A DNA stretch of 64,000 nucleotides from Pseudothauera nasutitermitis (GTDB lineage Bacteria; Pseudomonadota; Gammaproteobacteria; Burkholderiales; Rhodocyclaceae). Below the pieces are notes generated by a model. It saw only the letters and a program-made list of their open reading frames with translations. It did no database searches and was not told where the DNA came from. Position numbers and translations under genes: made by a program. The stretch is taken from assembly GCF_004801295.1 (NCBI RefSeq), contig NZ_SSOC01000007.1:62001-126000 (forward strand), read 5' to 3'. Of this stretch, positions 16,245-24,427 are shown in pieces; position 1 is the first letter of the stretch, and every line of letters starts with the position of its first letter.

Positions 16245-16838
16245 TCAGCCCGCGCTCGGCGGGCGCCGCGCGCTCTTCGGCCGGAAGGCGTCGATGACTG
16301 CCGGATCGGTTTCCATGTAGGGCCCGCCGATCAGATCCACGCAGTAGGGAATGGCGGCGAAGATGCCCAGGTGGCGCACCGAGCCGTCTTGCGCACGCAG
16401 CCCTTCGAGGGTTTCACGGATGGATTTGGGCTGCCCCGGCAGATTGACGATCAGCGCGCGCCCACGGATCACCGCGACCTGGCGCGAGAGGATGGCGGTG
16501 GGCACGAAGTTGAGGCTGATGCGGCGCATCTCCTCGCCGAAGCCGGGCATCTCCTTGTCGCCCACGGCCAGCGTGGCCTCCGGGGTGACGTCGCGCAACG
16601 CCGGGCCGGTGCCGCCGGTGGTCAGCACCAGGTTGCAGCCTTCGTCCTCCACCAGTTCGATCAGCGCGCGCTCGATCAGCGCGCGCTCGTCGGGAATCAA
16701 CCGCTCCACCCCCTGCCACGGCGAGCGCAGCGCGCGGTCCAGCCAGTCGCGCAGCGCGGGGATGCCCTGGTCGGCGTAGGTGCCGTCGGAGGCGCGGTCG
16801 CTGATCGACAGCAGGCCGATGCGGATCGATTCGCTCAT
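16245..16838 (-). CDS. mog: Molybdopterin adenylyltransferase
   Basis: A 197-aa MogA/MoaB-family protein. It has the nucleotide-binding motif TTGGTGPALRDVTPEA and KEMPGFGEEMR, both characteristic of Mog. It adenylylates molybdopterin, the step before Mo insertion by MoeA. The start overlaps the stop of darP (ATGA). It sits next to, and convergent with, the molybdoenzyme pair msrPQ, and moeA (56.2 kb) and a moeB-like gene (37.0 kb) are in the same window. Confidence 0.92.
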   Translation of the reverse strand: MSESIRIGLLSISDRASDGTYADQGIPALRDWLDRALRSPWQGVERLIPDERALIERALIELVEDEGCNLVLTTGGTGPALRDVTPEATLAVGDKEMPGFGEEMRRISLNFVPTAILSRQVAVIRGRALIVNLPGQPKSIRETLEGLRAQDGSVRHLGIFAAIPYCVDLIGGPYMETDPAVIDAFRPKSARRPPSAG

Positions 16839-17404
16839 TCGCGTTCGTCCCCGGCCAGGTCCTCGTCGGGCGCGGCATCCACCGGCGCGCAGCCGCCTTC
16901 CTCCAGTTCGCGCAGCACGCGGAACAGCTCGCGGTAGGCGCGCGGCGGCTTGGCCTGCTCGCGTTCCTTCAGCGCGTTGCGGCGCAGGTTGCGCAGGTGC
17001 TGCAGATCGGCTTGCGGCCACAGTTCGGTGACGCGGCCGAGCGCGCGTTCATCGGCGAGCAGATCCTCGCGCAGCTTTTCCAGCCGATGCTGACGGGCGA
17101 TTTCGGCGCGCGACACGCCGTTGAAGATGTCCAGCTGGGCCTGGATGGGCTCCGGTTCGATGTTGCGCATCAGCTTGCCGATGTACTGCATCTGCCGGCG
17201 GCGCGCGCCATGCGCGGTGATGCGCTGGGCTTCGCGCACGGCCTCGAACAGGGTCTCGGGCATGGGCACCTTGCGCAGGCGCTCGACGGACAGCGCCACC
17301 AGTTGTTCGCCGAGGTCCTGCAGCGCCTGCATTTCTTTCTTGCGCCGGGTCTTGCTCGGCGGGTCATCGTCGGCGAACGTGCCGTCGTCGGGGTGGTGCG
17401 TCAT
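16835..17404 (-). CDS. darP: Ribosome-associated protein DarP/YjgA (DUF615)
   Basis: A 189-aa highly charged, largely helical protein. The acidic N-terminal tail with SKTRRKKEMQALQDLGEQLV and the QYIGKLMR segment identify the DUF615 family. The E. coli member (YjgA/DarP) binds late 50S ribosomal intermediates. It is first in a two-gene unit with mog and divergent from pmbA. The pmbA/darP neighbour relation is conserved in many beta- and gammaproteobacteria. Confidence 0.9.
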   Translation of the reverse strand: MTHHPDDGTFADDDPPSKTRRKKEMQALQDLGEQLVALSVERLRKVPMPETLFEAVREAQRITAHGARRRQMQYIGKLMRNIEPEPIQAQLDIFNGVSRAEIARQHRLEKLREDLLADERALGRVTELWPQADLQHLRNLRRNALKEREQAKPPRAYRELFRVLRELEEGGCAPVDAAPDEDLAGDERE

Positions 17405-17461
17405 GAAAATCGGGCCGGGGTGGGATCGGGGTAAGATTATAGCCTTTGTGTTTTCGCTCCC

Positions 17462-18820
17462 ATGCCCCGACCCATGTCCCGATCCGCCCAAGGTCTCGCC
17501 TTCTCCCAGGAACAGCTGCGCGAAATCGCCGCCGACGTGCTGAAGTTCGCCCGCAAGCGCGGTGCCTCGGCCTGCGAAACCGACGTCTCCGAAGGTTTCG
17601 GGCAGACGGTGACGGTACGCAAGGGCGAGGTCGACACCATCGAGTACAACCGCGACAAGGGCATCGGCGTCACCGTGTACCTGGGCCAGCAGCGTGGCCA
17701 CGCGAGCACTTCGGATTTCTCCCGCAAGGCGCTCAAGGCCACGGTGGAGGCGGCGCTGTCGATCGCCCGCTTCACCGCGCCCGACCCCTGCGCCGGGCTG
17801 GCCGACGAGGCCCTGCTGGCGCGCGACTGCCCGGACCTCGATCTGGACCATCCGTGGGCGCTCGGCGTGGACGAGGCCATCGCCGCCGCGCACCGCTGCG
17901 AGGAGGCAGCCTTCGCCACCAGCGCCAAGGTGAGCAATTCCGAGGGCGCCTCGGTATCCACCCAGCGCTCGCACTTCGTCTCGGCCAACAGCCTGGGCTT
18001 CGTGGGTGGCTATGCCAGCACCCGGCACGGCTACTCGTGCTCGGTGATCGCCGGCGAGGGCGACGGCATGCAGCGCGAATACTGGTACGACAGCCGGCGC
18101 AAGGCCGCCGACCTGCTCGCCCCGGAGGAAGTCGGCCGGCGCGCCGCCGAGCGCGCGGTGGCCCGCCTGGGTGCGAGGAAGATCCGTACCTGCGAGGTGC
18201 CGGTGCTGTTCGAGGCGCCGCTGGCGGTGGGCCTGATCGGCAACTTCGTGCAGGCGGTAAGCGGCGGCGCGCTGTACCGCAAGTCCAGCTTCCTGCTCGA
18301 CAGCCTGGGCAAGCCGGTATTCTCGCCGCTCATCCACATCGTCGAGCGCCCGCACCTGCGCGGCGCCTTCGGCGCCACGCCGTTCGACAGCGACGGCGTG
18401 GCCACGCGCGAACGCGAGGTGGTGGTGGCCGGCGAACTGCGCGGCTACTTCCTGTCCACCTACACCGGCCGCAAGCTCGGCATGCCGACCACCGGCAACG
18501 CCGGCGGCTCGCACAACCTGCGGGTGGCCGGCGGCGAGCTCGACCTGGAAGGCCTGGCACGCAAGATGGAGCGCGGCCTGCTGGTCACCGAACTGCTCGG
18601 CCACGGTGTCAATTACGTCACCGGCGACTATTCGCGCGGCGCGGCGGGCTTCTGGGTGGACAAGGGGCGCATCAAGCACCCGGTGGAGGAAGTCACCATC
18701 GCCGGCAACCTGCGCGACATGTTCCTCGGCATCGTCGCCGTGGGCAACGACGCGCTGCCGCGTGGCGCCAAGCACTGCGGCTCGCTGCTGATCGAACGCA
18801 TGAAGGTGGCCGGGCGCTGA
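17462..18820 (+). CDS. pmbA: PmbA/TldE, TldD-partner metalloprotease subunit
   Basis: A 452-aa PmbA/TldD-family protein. It has the family segments VRKGEVDTIEYNRDKGIGVTVY, GNAGGSHNL and the C-terminal VNYVTGDYSRGAAGFWV. The HExxxH zinc site belongs to the TldD partner and is absent here, as expected. The TldD/TldE pair degrades or matures small peptides such as microcins and unstable antitoxins. An alternative start is ATG 17474. The upstream AT-rich GTAAGATTAT likely contains the promoter. Confidence 0.93.
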   Translation: MPRPMSRSAQGLAFSQEQLREIAADVLKFARKRGASACETDVSEGFGQTVTVRKGEVDTIEYNRDKGIGVTVYLGQQRGHASTSDFSRKALKATVEAALSIARFTAPDPCAGLADEALLARDCPDLDLDHPWALGVDEAIAAAHRCEEAAFATSAKVSNSEGASVSTQRSHFVSANSLGFVGGYASTRHGYSCSVIAGEGDGMQREYWYDSRRKAADLLAPEEVGRRAAERAVARLGARKIRTCEVPVLFEAPLAVGLIGNFVQAVSGGALYRKSSFLLDSLGKPVFSPLIHIVERPHLRGAFGATPFDSDGVATREREVVVAGELRGYFLSTYTGRKLGMPTTGNAGGSHNLRVAGGELDLEGLARKMERGLLVTELLGHGVNYVTGDYSRGAAGFWVDKGRIKHPVEEVTIAGNLRDMFLGIVAVGNDALPRGAKHCGSLLIERMKVAGR

Positions 18821-18830
18821 GCGCGCCCGA

Positions 18831-18836
18831 TATAAT
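18831..18836 (+). promoter_or_regulatory. Possible -10 box upstream of the first dctP
   Basis: A perfect TATAAT lies 10 bp after the pmbA stop. No convincing -35 is seen. If used, it would give the TRAP binding-protein mRNA a leader of about 220 nt (18.84–19.06 kb), in which I see no recognisable riboswitch. Confidence 0.35.
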
Positions 18837-19061
18837 CCAGCCCGATTAGCTACGCATCATGACGGCTCCGCGCCGGACCCGGCCCACAAGGCTTCCGTCC
18901 GCCCCAGGCCGCCGTGCCTGCCCCGCCGACACCGCCCCGCGCATGACCCCACCCGCGCGCGGCCGTCGCTGTGCCGGACCCCATGAGGCTCCGCCCGCCA
19001 CCGCCGGCTAATCCGCACAGCACACAAAACCAGAACCAATCGCCCAGATTTAGGAGTCCGC

Positions 19062-20198
19062 ATGGAACGCCGTTCATTCCTCAAGAAAGCCGGTGCCAGC
19101 GTTGCCGCCGCCGGTGCCGTCGGCCTGGCCGCCTGCAGCAAGTCCGAACAGCCCGCCGCCGCACCGGCCTCTTCCGCCGCGCCCGCCGTACACACCGGCC
19201 TGCCGGAGATCAAATGGCGCATGACCTCGAGCTTTCCGAAGAGTCTGGACACGCTGTACGGCACTTCCGAACTGCTCGCCCAGCGCCTGCGCGAGATCAC
19301 CGACGGCAAGTTCGACATCCGCATCTTCCCGTCCGGCGAACTGGTGCCCGGCCTGCAGGCGCTCGACGCCGTGCAGCACGGCACCGTGGAAATGTGCCAC
19401 ACCTGCTCCTACTACTACGTCGGCAAGGACAAGACCTTCGCCATCGGCACCGCGCTGCCGTTCGGCCTGAACGCCCGCCAGATGGACGCCTGGATCATCG
19501 CCGGCGGCGGCCAGGAGCTGCTCGACGAGTTCTACGCCAACTACAACGTGTATTCCTTCCTCGGCGGCAACACCGGCGTGCAGATGGGCGGCTGGTACCG
19601 CAAGAAGATCGAGACGCCGGAAGACCTCAAGGGCCTGAAGATCCGCATCGCCGGCATCGCCGGGGAGATCCTCGCGCGCCTGGGCGCCATCCCGCAGCAG
19701 ATCGCCGGCGCGGACATCTATCCGTCGCTGGAGAAGGGTACGCTCGACGCGGTCGAATTCGTCGCCCCCTACGACGACGAGAAGCTGGGCTTCCACAAGG
19801 TGGCGCCGTACTACTACGCGCCGGGCTGGTGGGAACCGGGTCCGGCGGTGCATTTCTATGTGAACCGCGCGGAATGGGACAAGCTGCCCAAGGAGTACCA
19901 GGCCGCCTTCCGCACCGCCTCGCGCGAGGCGCACATCCTGATGACCGCGACCTACGACCACAAGAACCCGGCCGCGCTGGCCCGCCTGCTGGCCCAGGGC
20001 GTGAAGCTGGAGACCTTCTCCCGCGAGGTCATGAAGACGGCCTACGATACCGCCCAGGAGCTGTACGCGGAGGAATCCGCCAGGAACCCGGCGTGGGCGA
20101 AGATCTACACCGAGTTCGAGAAGTATCGCCGTTCGCAGAACGCCTGGTTCAGCGTTGCCGAGGCCAGCTACGACCGCTTCATCCAGTCGCTACGCTGA
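19062..20198 (+). CDS. dctP: TRAP transporter substrate-binding protein (DctP family), lipoprotein form
   Basis: A 378-aa protein. The N-terminus combines a twin-arginine motif (RRSFLKK, 3–9) with a lipobox LAAC (Cys25), then an Ala/Pro-rich linker (about 27–46). The DctP domain runs from about 50 to the end, with the SFPKSLDTLYG opening, LKGLKIRIAG and PYDDEKLGFHK segments. It binds an organic acid-type solute in the periplasm and delivers it to a DctQM permease. A strong terminator follows. No permease gene is co-directional nearby; the closest pair (24.4–26.7 kb) lies beyond the accessory islet on the other strand. Confidence 0.92.
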   Translation: MERRSFLKKAGASVAAAGAVGLAACSKSEQPAAAPASSAAPAVHTGLPEIKWRMTSSFPKSLDTLYGTSELLAQRLREITDGKFDIRIFPSGELVPGLQALDAVQHGTVEMCHTCSYYYVGKDKTFAIGTALPFGLNARQMDAWIIAGGGQELLDEFYANYNVYSFLGGNTGVQMGGWYRKKIETPEDLKGLKIRIAGIAGEILARLGAIPQQIAGADIYPSLEKGTLDAVEFVAPYDDEKLGFHKVAPYYYAPGWWEPGPAVHFYVNRAEWDKLPKEYQAAFRTASREAHILMTATYDHKNPAALARLLAQGVKLETFSREVMKTAYDTAQELYAEESARNPAWAKIYTEFEKYRRSQNAWFSVAEASYDRFIQSLR

Positions 20199-20222
20199 CC
20201 CCGAAGCCTTTCGGCCTGCCCC

Positions 20223-20252
20223 GAACCCGCGCTCCGGCGCGGGTTCTTTTTT
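20223..20252 (+). terminator. Rho-independent terminator after dctP
   Basis: A perfect 10-bp GC-rich stem (20223–20232 with 20237–20246), TCCG loop and six T residues. It closes the dctP transcript and marks the left limit of the accessory islet. Confidence 0.93.
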
Positions 20253-20375
20253 GTTTCACGATGACTCCAGTATGCACACGATAATGGCAATATGATTCCT
20301 TCTTGAGGAAATAACGGCATTCGATAGTCGGCGTGAGGGCGAATCGGATGTCGTTCGCTCACGAGTAAGGGACGT

Positions 20376-23096
20376 ATGGTTTCTATCCATGTGGGTGGCG
20401 AGGACAAGACTGCAGAGATCATCAAATGGTGGATTTGGTGCGATCAGCACGAAGGACTGCAGCTGAAGTACTCTTATTCACACAAAGGAAAGGTGGACAC
20501 GCACGCGCTCAGCGACTGCCGCATTTCCCCCATCCGCGAACTGGGCGAGATGTTGCTGACCAAGCCAGGCAGCGCGATCGTCAAGCCCATCAAAAAGGCG
20601 ACGATCTACGGCGAGCGGTATGCCGTTGTGCACTATCCGGACTCCGATAAACCCTATGTCCACAAATTGGACGGCATTGGCTTTGCCGCGAAAACGGCGA
20701 TGAAGGAGGCCTCAGTCTTCCAGTATTTCGTTGCCGTGGCGAATGCCCGGAAGCATCGCGCGAGTTCGGAGGATAACCGTGATATTGCCGCCAATGTCGT
20801 GCACCAGCTGGAAAGACTACCCGCCAGTGCCGACACCGCCTTGCATGCCTATTGCACGGGACGGAATGGAACGCTGGCAGCGGGCAAGGGTTTGATCTAT
20901 CCGTTCGGCGTGAACGAAAGCCAGCTCGCGGCGGTCGAGCGGGCCTTCAGTGCGCAGATCAGCGTGATCGAAGGCCCGCCGGGGACCGGCAAGACCCAGA
21001 CCATCCTGAACATCCTCGCCAATATCCTGCTGCGCGGGCAAACGGTGGCGGTGCTGTCCAACAACAATGCGGCGGTGGAAAACGTCTACGAAAAGCTGGA
21101 GAAATGCAGCCTGGGCCATCTGGTTGCGAAACTCGGCAACCAGAAAAACCGCGACGTCTTCTTCGCAGATCTGCCGCCGTGGCCATCGGGTCAACCTGAA
21201 CCCGCGCCGACCATGGGCGAAATCCAGGCCATGCTGGCACGCTTGAAGCAACATCTGCACGATCACAACCGGGCGGCGCAACTGCAGGCCGACATCGACG
21301 AGTTGACCATCGAGCGGCGCTATCTGCAGCAGTGGCGGGAAGACAGCGGCATTCAGGCCGCCGCCTCGCTGGACAAGTACGGACTGTCGCCACGCAAGAC
21401 GGCGGACCTGATGGCCTACCTGGCCCATCTTGGCGAGCAGCGCATCCGGCTCAAGGACCGGATCGAATTGCTGTTCAACTTCAGAATTTTCCGCGCCCGA
21501 CCTTTCGCCCAGGGCGATGCGCGCCTGTCCGTTTTCCATGCCTTGCAGATGCACTATTACGACCAGGCGCTGCGGGACAAGGAAGCGGAGCTACAGGCAT
21601 GCCGGGAGTCGCTGGCGCGCGGGAATTTCACGGCCTTGCTGGATGCGTTGAAGACGGCGTCGATGCGCCACCTGAAGCAGCACCTGCAGAGTCAGAAGCG
21701 GGCATCGGACGCCTTCGATGCCGAGACATACAAGCACAAGGAGCGGTTCGATGCCTTCGTGCAGCGCTTCCCGATCCTGGGCAGCAGCACGCACTCCATT
21801 GTCAATTCGGTTGCAGAAGGGGCGATCCTCGATTACGTGATCATCGACGAGTCCTCACAACAAGACATCGTGCCGGGCATTCTGGCGCTGGGCTGCGCGA
21901 AGAACCTGGTCGTTGTCGGCGACAGCCGTCAGTTGGCGCATATTCCCGTGGCGCTGGAGGGCCTGCAGGCGCCCGCCAGCGCCTACGATTGCGAGCGCTA
22001 CAGCCTGCTCGATTCGTGCATCGGCGTGTTCAAGGAGGCGCTGCCCAGGACGCTGCTGAAAGAGCATTACCGCTGCCATCCCAGGATCATTCAGTTCTGC
22101 AACCAGCAGTTCTACGACAACGCGCTGGTGCCCATGACCCAGGACAAGGGCGAGGAGCCCCTGCGCCTGGTGGTGACCGCCAAGGGCAACCACGCCCGCC
22201 AGAACACCAACCTGCGGGAACTGGACTCCCTGCTCAAGCTGCTCGATGACGAGGGCGAGCCCGCCGGGCTGGACGGCGACGGCCGTGGCTTCATCGCCCC
22301 TTTCCGGGCACAGGTCAACCTCTCTGGCACGCACCTGCCAGCGGACTTCGTCAAGGACACCGTGCACAAGTTCCAGGGCCGGGAATGCGACGAGATCGTC
22401 TTCTCCACCGTGCTGGACAAGAAGCGCCACAACCAGGAACGCAAGCGGCTGGATTTCGTCGATGACCCGCGCATGGTGAATGTCGCGGTGTCGCGGGCCA
22501 AGCACCGCTTCACCCTGGTGACGGGAGACGATGTGTTTGCGGGCAACAACGGCCACATCGCGGCCTTGATGCGCTACATCGAGTATTACGCGCAGGACGA
22601 GCAGGTCGTGCGTGCGCCCGTGGTGTCGGCCTTCGATCTGCTGTACCGGGAGTACGACCAGTCCCTGGCACGCTTGAACGCCCGCTTGCGGCCCGAGGAC
22701 TCACGCTACAAGTCCGAACAGATCGCGGCGCAACTGCTGCGCGAGGCGCTGTCCGATCCGTCGTGCCAGTCGTTGATGTGCCACAGCCAGGTCAGGCTGA
22801 GTCAGGTCGCATCATCGACCAACCCGGATTTGACGGAGCGCGAGCGGGCTTTCATGGCGCGCGCCAGTTGCGATTTCGTGATCTATTTCAAGGTGGGCAA
22901 GACCCCGCTGGGGGTGATCGAGGTCGATGGTGGCTCCCACGACAGGCCAGATCAGGCGGCGAGAGACGCCTTGAAAAACAGCATCCTGGCGAAAAACGGC
23001 ATTCCCATCCTGCGTTTGGGCACCGTCGAGAGCCGCATCGAAGAGCGGATCTCTGGGTTCATCGCCCAGTGGGCGAGCCCTGCGCCCAGCGCGTGA
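20376..23096 (+). CDS. Upf1-like SF1 helicase fused to a PD-(D/E)XK-like C-terminal domain
   Basis: A 906-aa protein. Residues 1–180 are unassigned. SF1 (DNA2/NAM7/Upf1-like) motor motifs follow: Walker A GPPGTGKT (200–207), Walker B VIIDESSQ (488–495), VVVGDSRQL (512–520), EHYRCHPR (563–570), VHKFQGRECDEIVFST (663–678) and NVAVSRAKHRF (702–712). About 280 helical, coiled-coil-like residues separate motifs I and II. The C-terminus (about 770–895) resembles DUF2726/restriction-endonuclease-like tails: CDFVIYF, IEVDGGSHD (Glu849, Asp851), then PILRLGT. A DNA- or RNA-processing defence role is inferred. Base composition is visibly less GC-rich than its neighbours. RBS AAGGGA precedes the ATG. 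The AbiE-type pair follows. Confidence 0.8.
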   Translation: MVSIHVGGEDKTAEIIKWWIWCDQHEGLQLKYSYSHKGKVDTHALSDCRISPIRELGEMLLTKPGSAIVKPIKKATIYGERYAVVHYPDSDKPYVHKLDGIGFAAKTAMKEASVFQYFVAVANARKHRASSEDNRDIAANVVHQLERLPASADTALHAYCTGRNGTLAAGKGLIYPFGVNESQLAAVERAFSAQISVIEGPPGTGKTQTILNILANILLRGQTVAVLSNNNAAVENVYEKLEKCSLGHLVAKLGNQKNRDVFFADLPPWPSGQPEPAPTMGEIQAMLARLKQHLHDHNRAAQLQADIDELTIERRYLQQWREDSGIQAAASLDKYGLSPRKTADLMAYLAHLGEQRIRLKDRIELLFNFRIFRARPFAQGDARLSVFHALQMHYYDQALRDKEAELQACRESLARGNFTALLDALKTASMRHLKQHLQSQKRASDAFDAETYKHKERFDAFVQRFPILGSSTHSIVNSVAEGAILDYVIIDESSQQDIVPGILALGCAKNLVVVGDSRQLAHIPVALEGLQAPASAYDCERYSLLDSCIGVFKEALPRTLLKEHYRCHPRIIQFCNQQFYDNALVPMTQDKGEEPLRLVVTAKGNHARQNTNLRELDSLLKLLDDEGEPAGLDGDGRGFIAPFRAQVNLSGTHLPADFVKDTVHKFQGRECDEIVFSTVLDKKRHNQERKRLDFVDDPRMVNVAVSRAKHRFTLVTGDDVFAGNNGHIAALMRYIEYYAQDEQVVRAPVVSAFDLLYREYDQSLARLNARLRPEDSRYKSEQIAAQLLREALSDPSCQSLMCHSQVRLSQVASSTNPDLTERERAFMARASCDFVIYFKVGKTPLGVIEVDGGSHDRPDQAARDALKNSILAKNGIPILRLGTVESRIEERISGFIAQWASPAPSA

Positions 23097-23121
23097 GGCA
23101 GAATTTGGATAGGTTGTGATT

Positions 23122-23203
23122 GTCGTATCCAGACTACGATTATATAAGTCATATCAAATTGACTTTTTTGGAAAAGTCGTAAAAATCGCAGTATGGCTAC
23201 GAC
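23122..23203 (+). promoter_or_regulatory. AT-rich promoter/operator region of the AbiE-type pair
   Basis: Recurrent half-sites GTCGTA (23122, 23176) and TACGAT/TACGAC (23135, 23198) surround TATATAA (about 23141). A perfect 7-bp inverted repeat GACTTTT/AAAAGTC lies at 23161–23178. The ATG of the antitoxin is at 23193. AbiEi antitoxins are known to repress their own promoter through inverted repeats, so these are candidate binding sites. Confidence 0.5.
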
Positions 23204-23930
23204 TACTTCAAGCAAGCTAAATTCGCTCTACACCCGACTGGCACCAGGAACGCCGCTGACCTCGGAGGACTTGGCGGGGTTGGGCATCTCCGCCGATCTG
23301 GCCGTTCACTACGTCCGGGCGGGTTGGCTTACGCGCCTGGCCCGTGGGGTGTACGCCCGTCCAAACGACACGCCGGCCCTGTATCCCAGCCTGCTGCTGT
23401 TGCAGCGTCGGTACGAGGGTCTTCACGTTGGCGGCAAGTCGGCACTCGACTGGTACGGCGTGCGCCAGTACGTGCCGCATCAGCCGGTACTGCACTTGTA
23501 CGGATGGACGGCGGGCCGCCTGCCGGAGTGGTTCACCGAACGCTTCCCGGCCGAGTACCACCGCAAGCGGCTGTTCGACGAGCAGCCGGACGCCTTGCTG
23601 CACGTTGGCCCGTTCGAGAAGCGCAGCGGGGCGCCGCAGGTGTCGGCGCCGGAGCGTGCGTTGTTGGAGCTATTGAGCGAAGTCGGCGTGCGCCAGTCCT
23701 TGCAGGAAGCCCGCGAACTCGTCGAAAGTGCGTACAGCCTGCGCGCCGACGTGCTGCGCGAGCTGCTGCAGCACTGCACGAGCGTCAAGACCGTGCGGCT
23801 GTGTCTGCAACTCGGCCGCGAGGGTTCGCTACCTTGGGTGGACAAGCTCGACCCGGCCACGTTGCCCACGGGCAGCGACCGCCCCTGGGTATCCCGGTCA
23901 GCCGATGGCCTGCTGGTGCTCAAGCCATGA
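23193..23930 (+). CDS. abiEi: AbiEi-type antitoxin/autorepressor (type IV toxin–antitoxin)
   Basis: A 245-aa protein with an N-terminal winged-helix domain (about 1–90: LTSEDLAGLGISADLAVHYV then GWLTRLARGVYARP) and a C-terminal AbiEi domain containing the KSALDWYGV and SAPERALLELL segments. In AbiE systems this protein represses the operon and counteracts the nucleotidyltransferase toxin. Its stop overlaps the start of the toxin remnant (ATGA), the usual arrangement. It looks intact, although its toxin partner is not. Confidence 0.85.
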   Translation: MATTTSSKLNSLYTRLAPGTPLTSEDLAGLGISADLAVHYVRAGWLTRLARGVYARPNDTPALYPSLLLLQRRYEGLHVGGKSALDWYGVRQYVPHQPVLHLYGWTAGRLPEWFTERFPAEYHRKRLFDEQPDALLHVGPFEKRSGAPQVSAPERALLELLSEVGVRQSLQEARELVESAYSLRADVLRELLQHCTSVKTVRLCLQLGREGSLPWVDKLDPATLPTGSDRPWVSRSADGLLVLKP

Positions 23931-24300
23931 ACCCGGTCTATCTCGATACCGCACGCCTGCTGACGCAGGTGGCACCGCTGGTGTTCGTGGACGACACCTT
24001 TGCGCTGAAGGGCGGCACTGCGATCAATCTGTTCGTGCGCGACATGCCGCGCCTGTCGGTCGATCTCGATCTGGTTTTTCCCGATCACACGCTGCCGCGT
24101 GACGAGGCGCTGGCGCGCATCAACGAGGCCGTCCGGCAGGCCGCCGAACGGCTGAAGAAACGCGGCTTCCAGACGCACACGGCGGCGGCAGCGGCAGGGG
24201 AGACCATTAAGGCCGTGTCCCGGAGTCTGGTTGACGACGCCGGTTTCGCCGGCTGCCATCCCTCGAACGGGCCGCCCCAAGCCCCCCAGGGGGGCAGCAA

Positions 24301-24333
24301 CCCACGCAGCGGTGGCGCGTGGGGGCTTTTTTT
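24301..24333 (+). terminator. Rho-independent terminator at right end of the accessory islet
   Basis: CCCACGC (24301–24307) pairs with GCGTGGG (24317–24323), followed by GGC and seven T residues. It overlaps the out-of-family tail of the truncated toxin frame, which supports the view that this tail is not real coding sequence. Confidence 0.8.
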
Positions 24334-24346
24334 GTCCGGACAAAAA
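24329..24346. repeat. 18-bp perfect palindrome at islet edge
   Basis: TTTTTGTCCGGACAAAAA is its own reverse complement. It partly overlaps the T-tract of the preceding terminator and lies 82 bp from the dctM stop. It may be an operator, a junction mark or chance. Confidence 0.5.
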
Positions 24347-24427
24347 CAAGCAAACCGCAGCGGATTCCTGCTCCCTCTCCCACGAGGGGCTTGACTGAAG
24401 GCCGCCGCCCCGGTTCTGCGTAGAGGA

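Larger units (their letters stand above)
23927..24394 (+). pseudogene. abiEii: Truncated AbiEii-type nucleotidyltransferase toxin
   Basis: The first ~92 codons match an AbiEii/AbiGii nucleotidyltransferase: LKGGTAINLFVRD (27–39) followed by the SVDLDLVF metal-binding Asp pair (44–51). After about base 24205 the protein changes to low-complexity, non-homologous sequence (GCHPSNGPPQAPQGGSN...) that reads through a terminator and stops at 24394. Family members are roughly 250–320 aa, so the rest of the catalytic domain and all of the C-terminal half are missing. The remnant is almost certainly inactive. Confidence 0.8.

Noticed and set aside
18837-19061. Possible riboswitch in the long leader of the first dctP
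   Set aside because: The region is GC-rich and has no conserved motif of a known class. A long leader depends on an unproven promoter.
20253-24427. Integrase, insertion sequence or flanking att repeats for the accessory islet
   Set aside because: I found no recombinase gene, no terminal inverted repeats and no matching direct repeats at the two edges, so a named mobile element is not supported.
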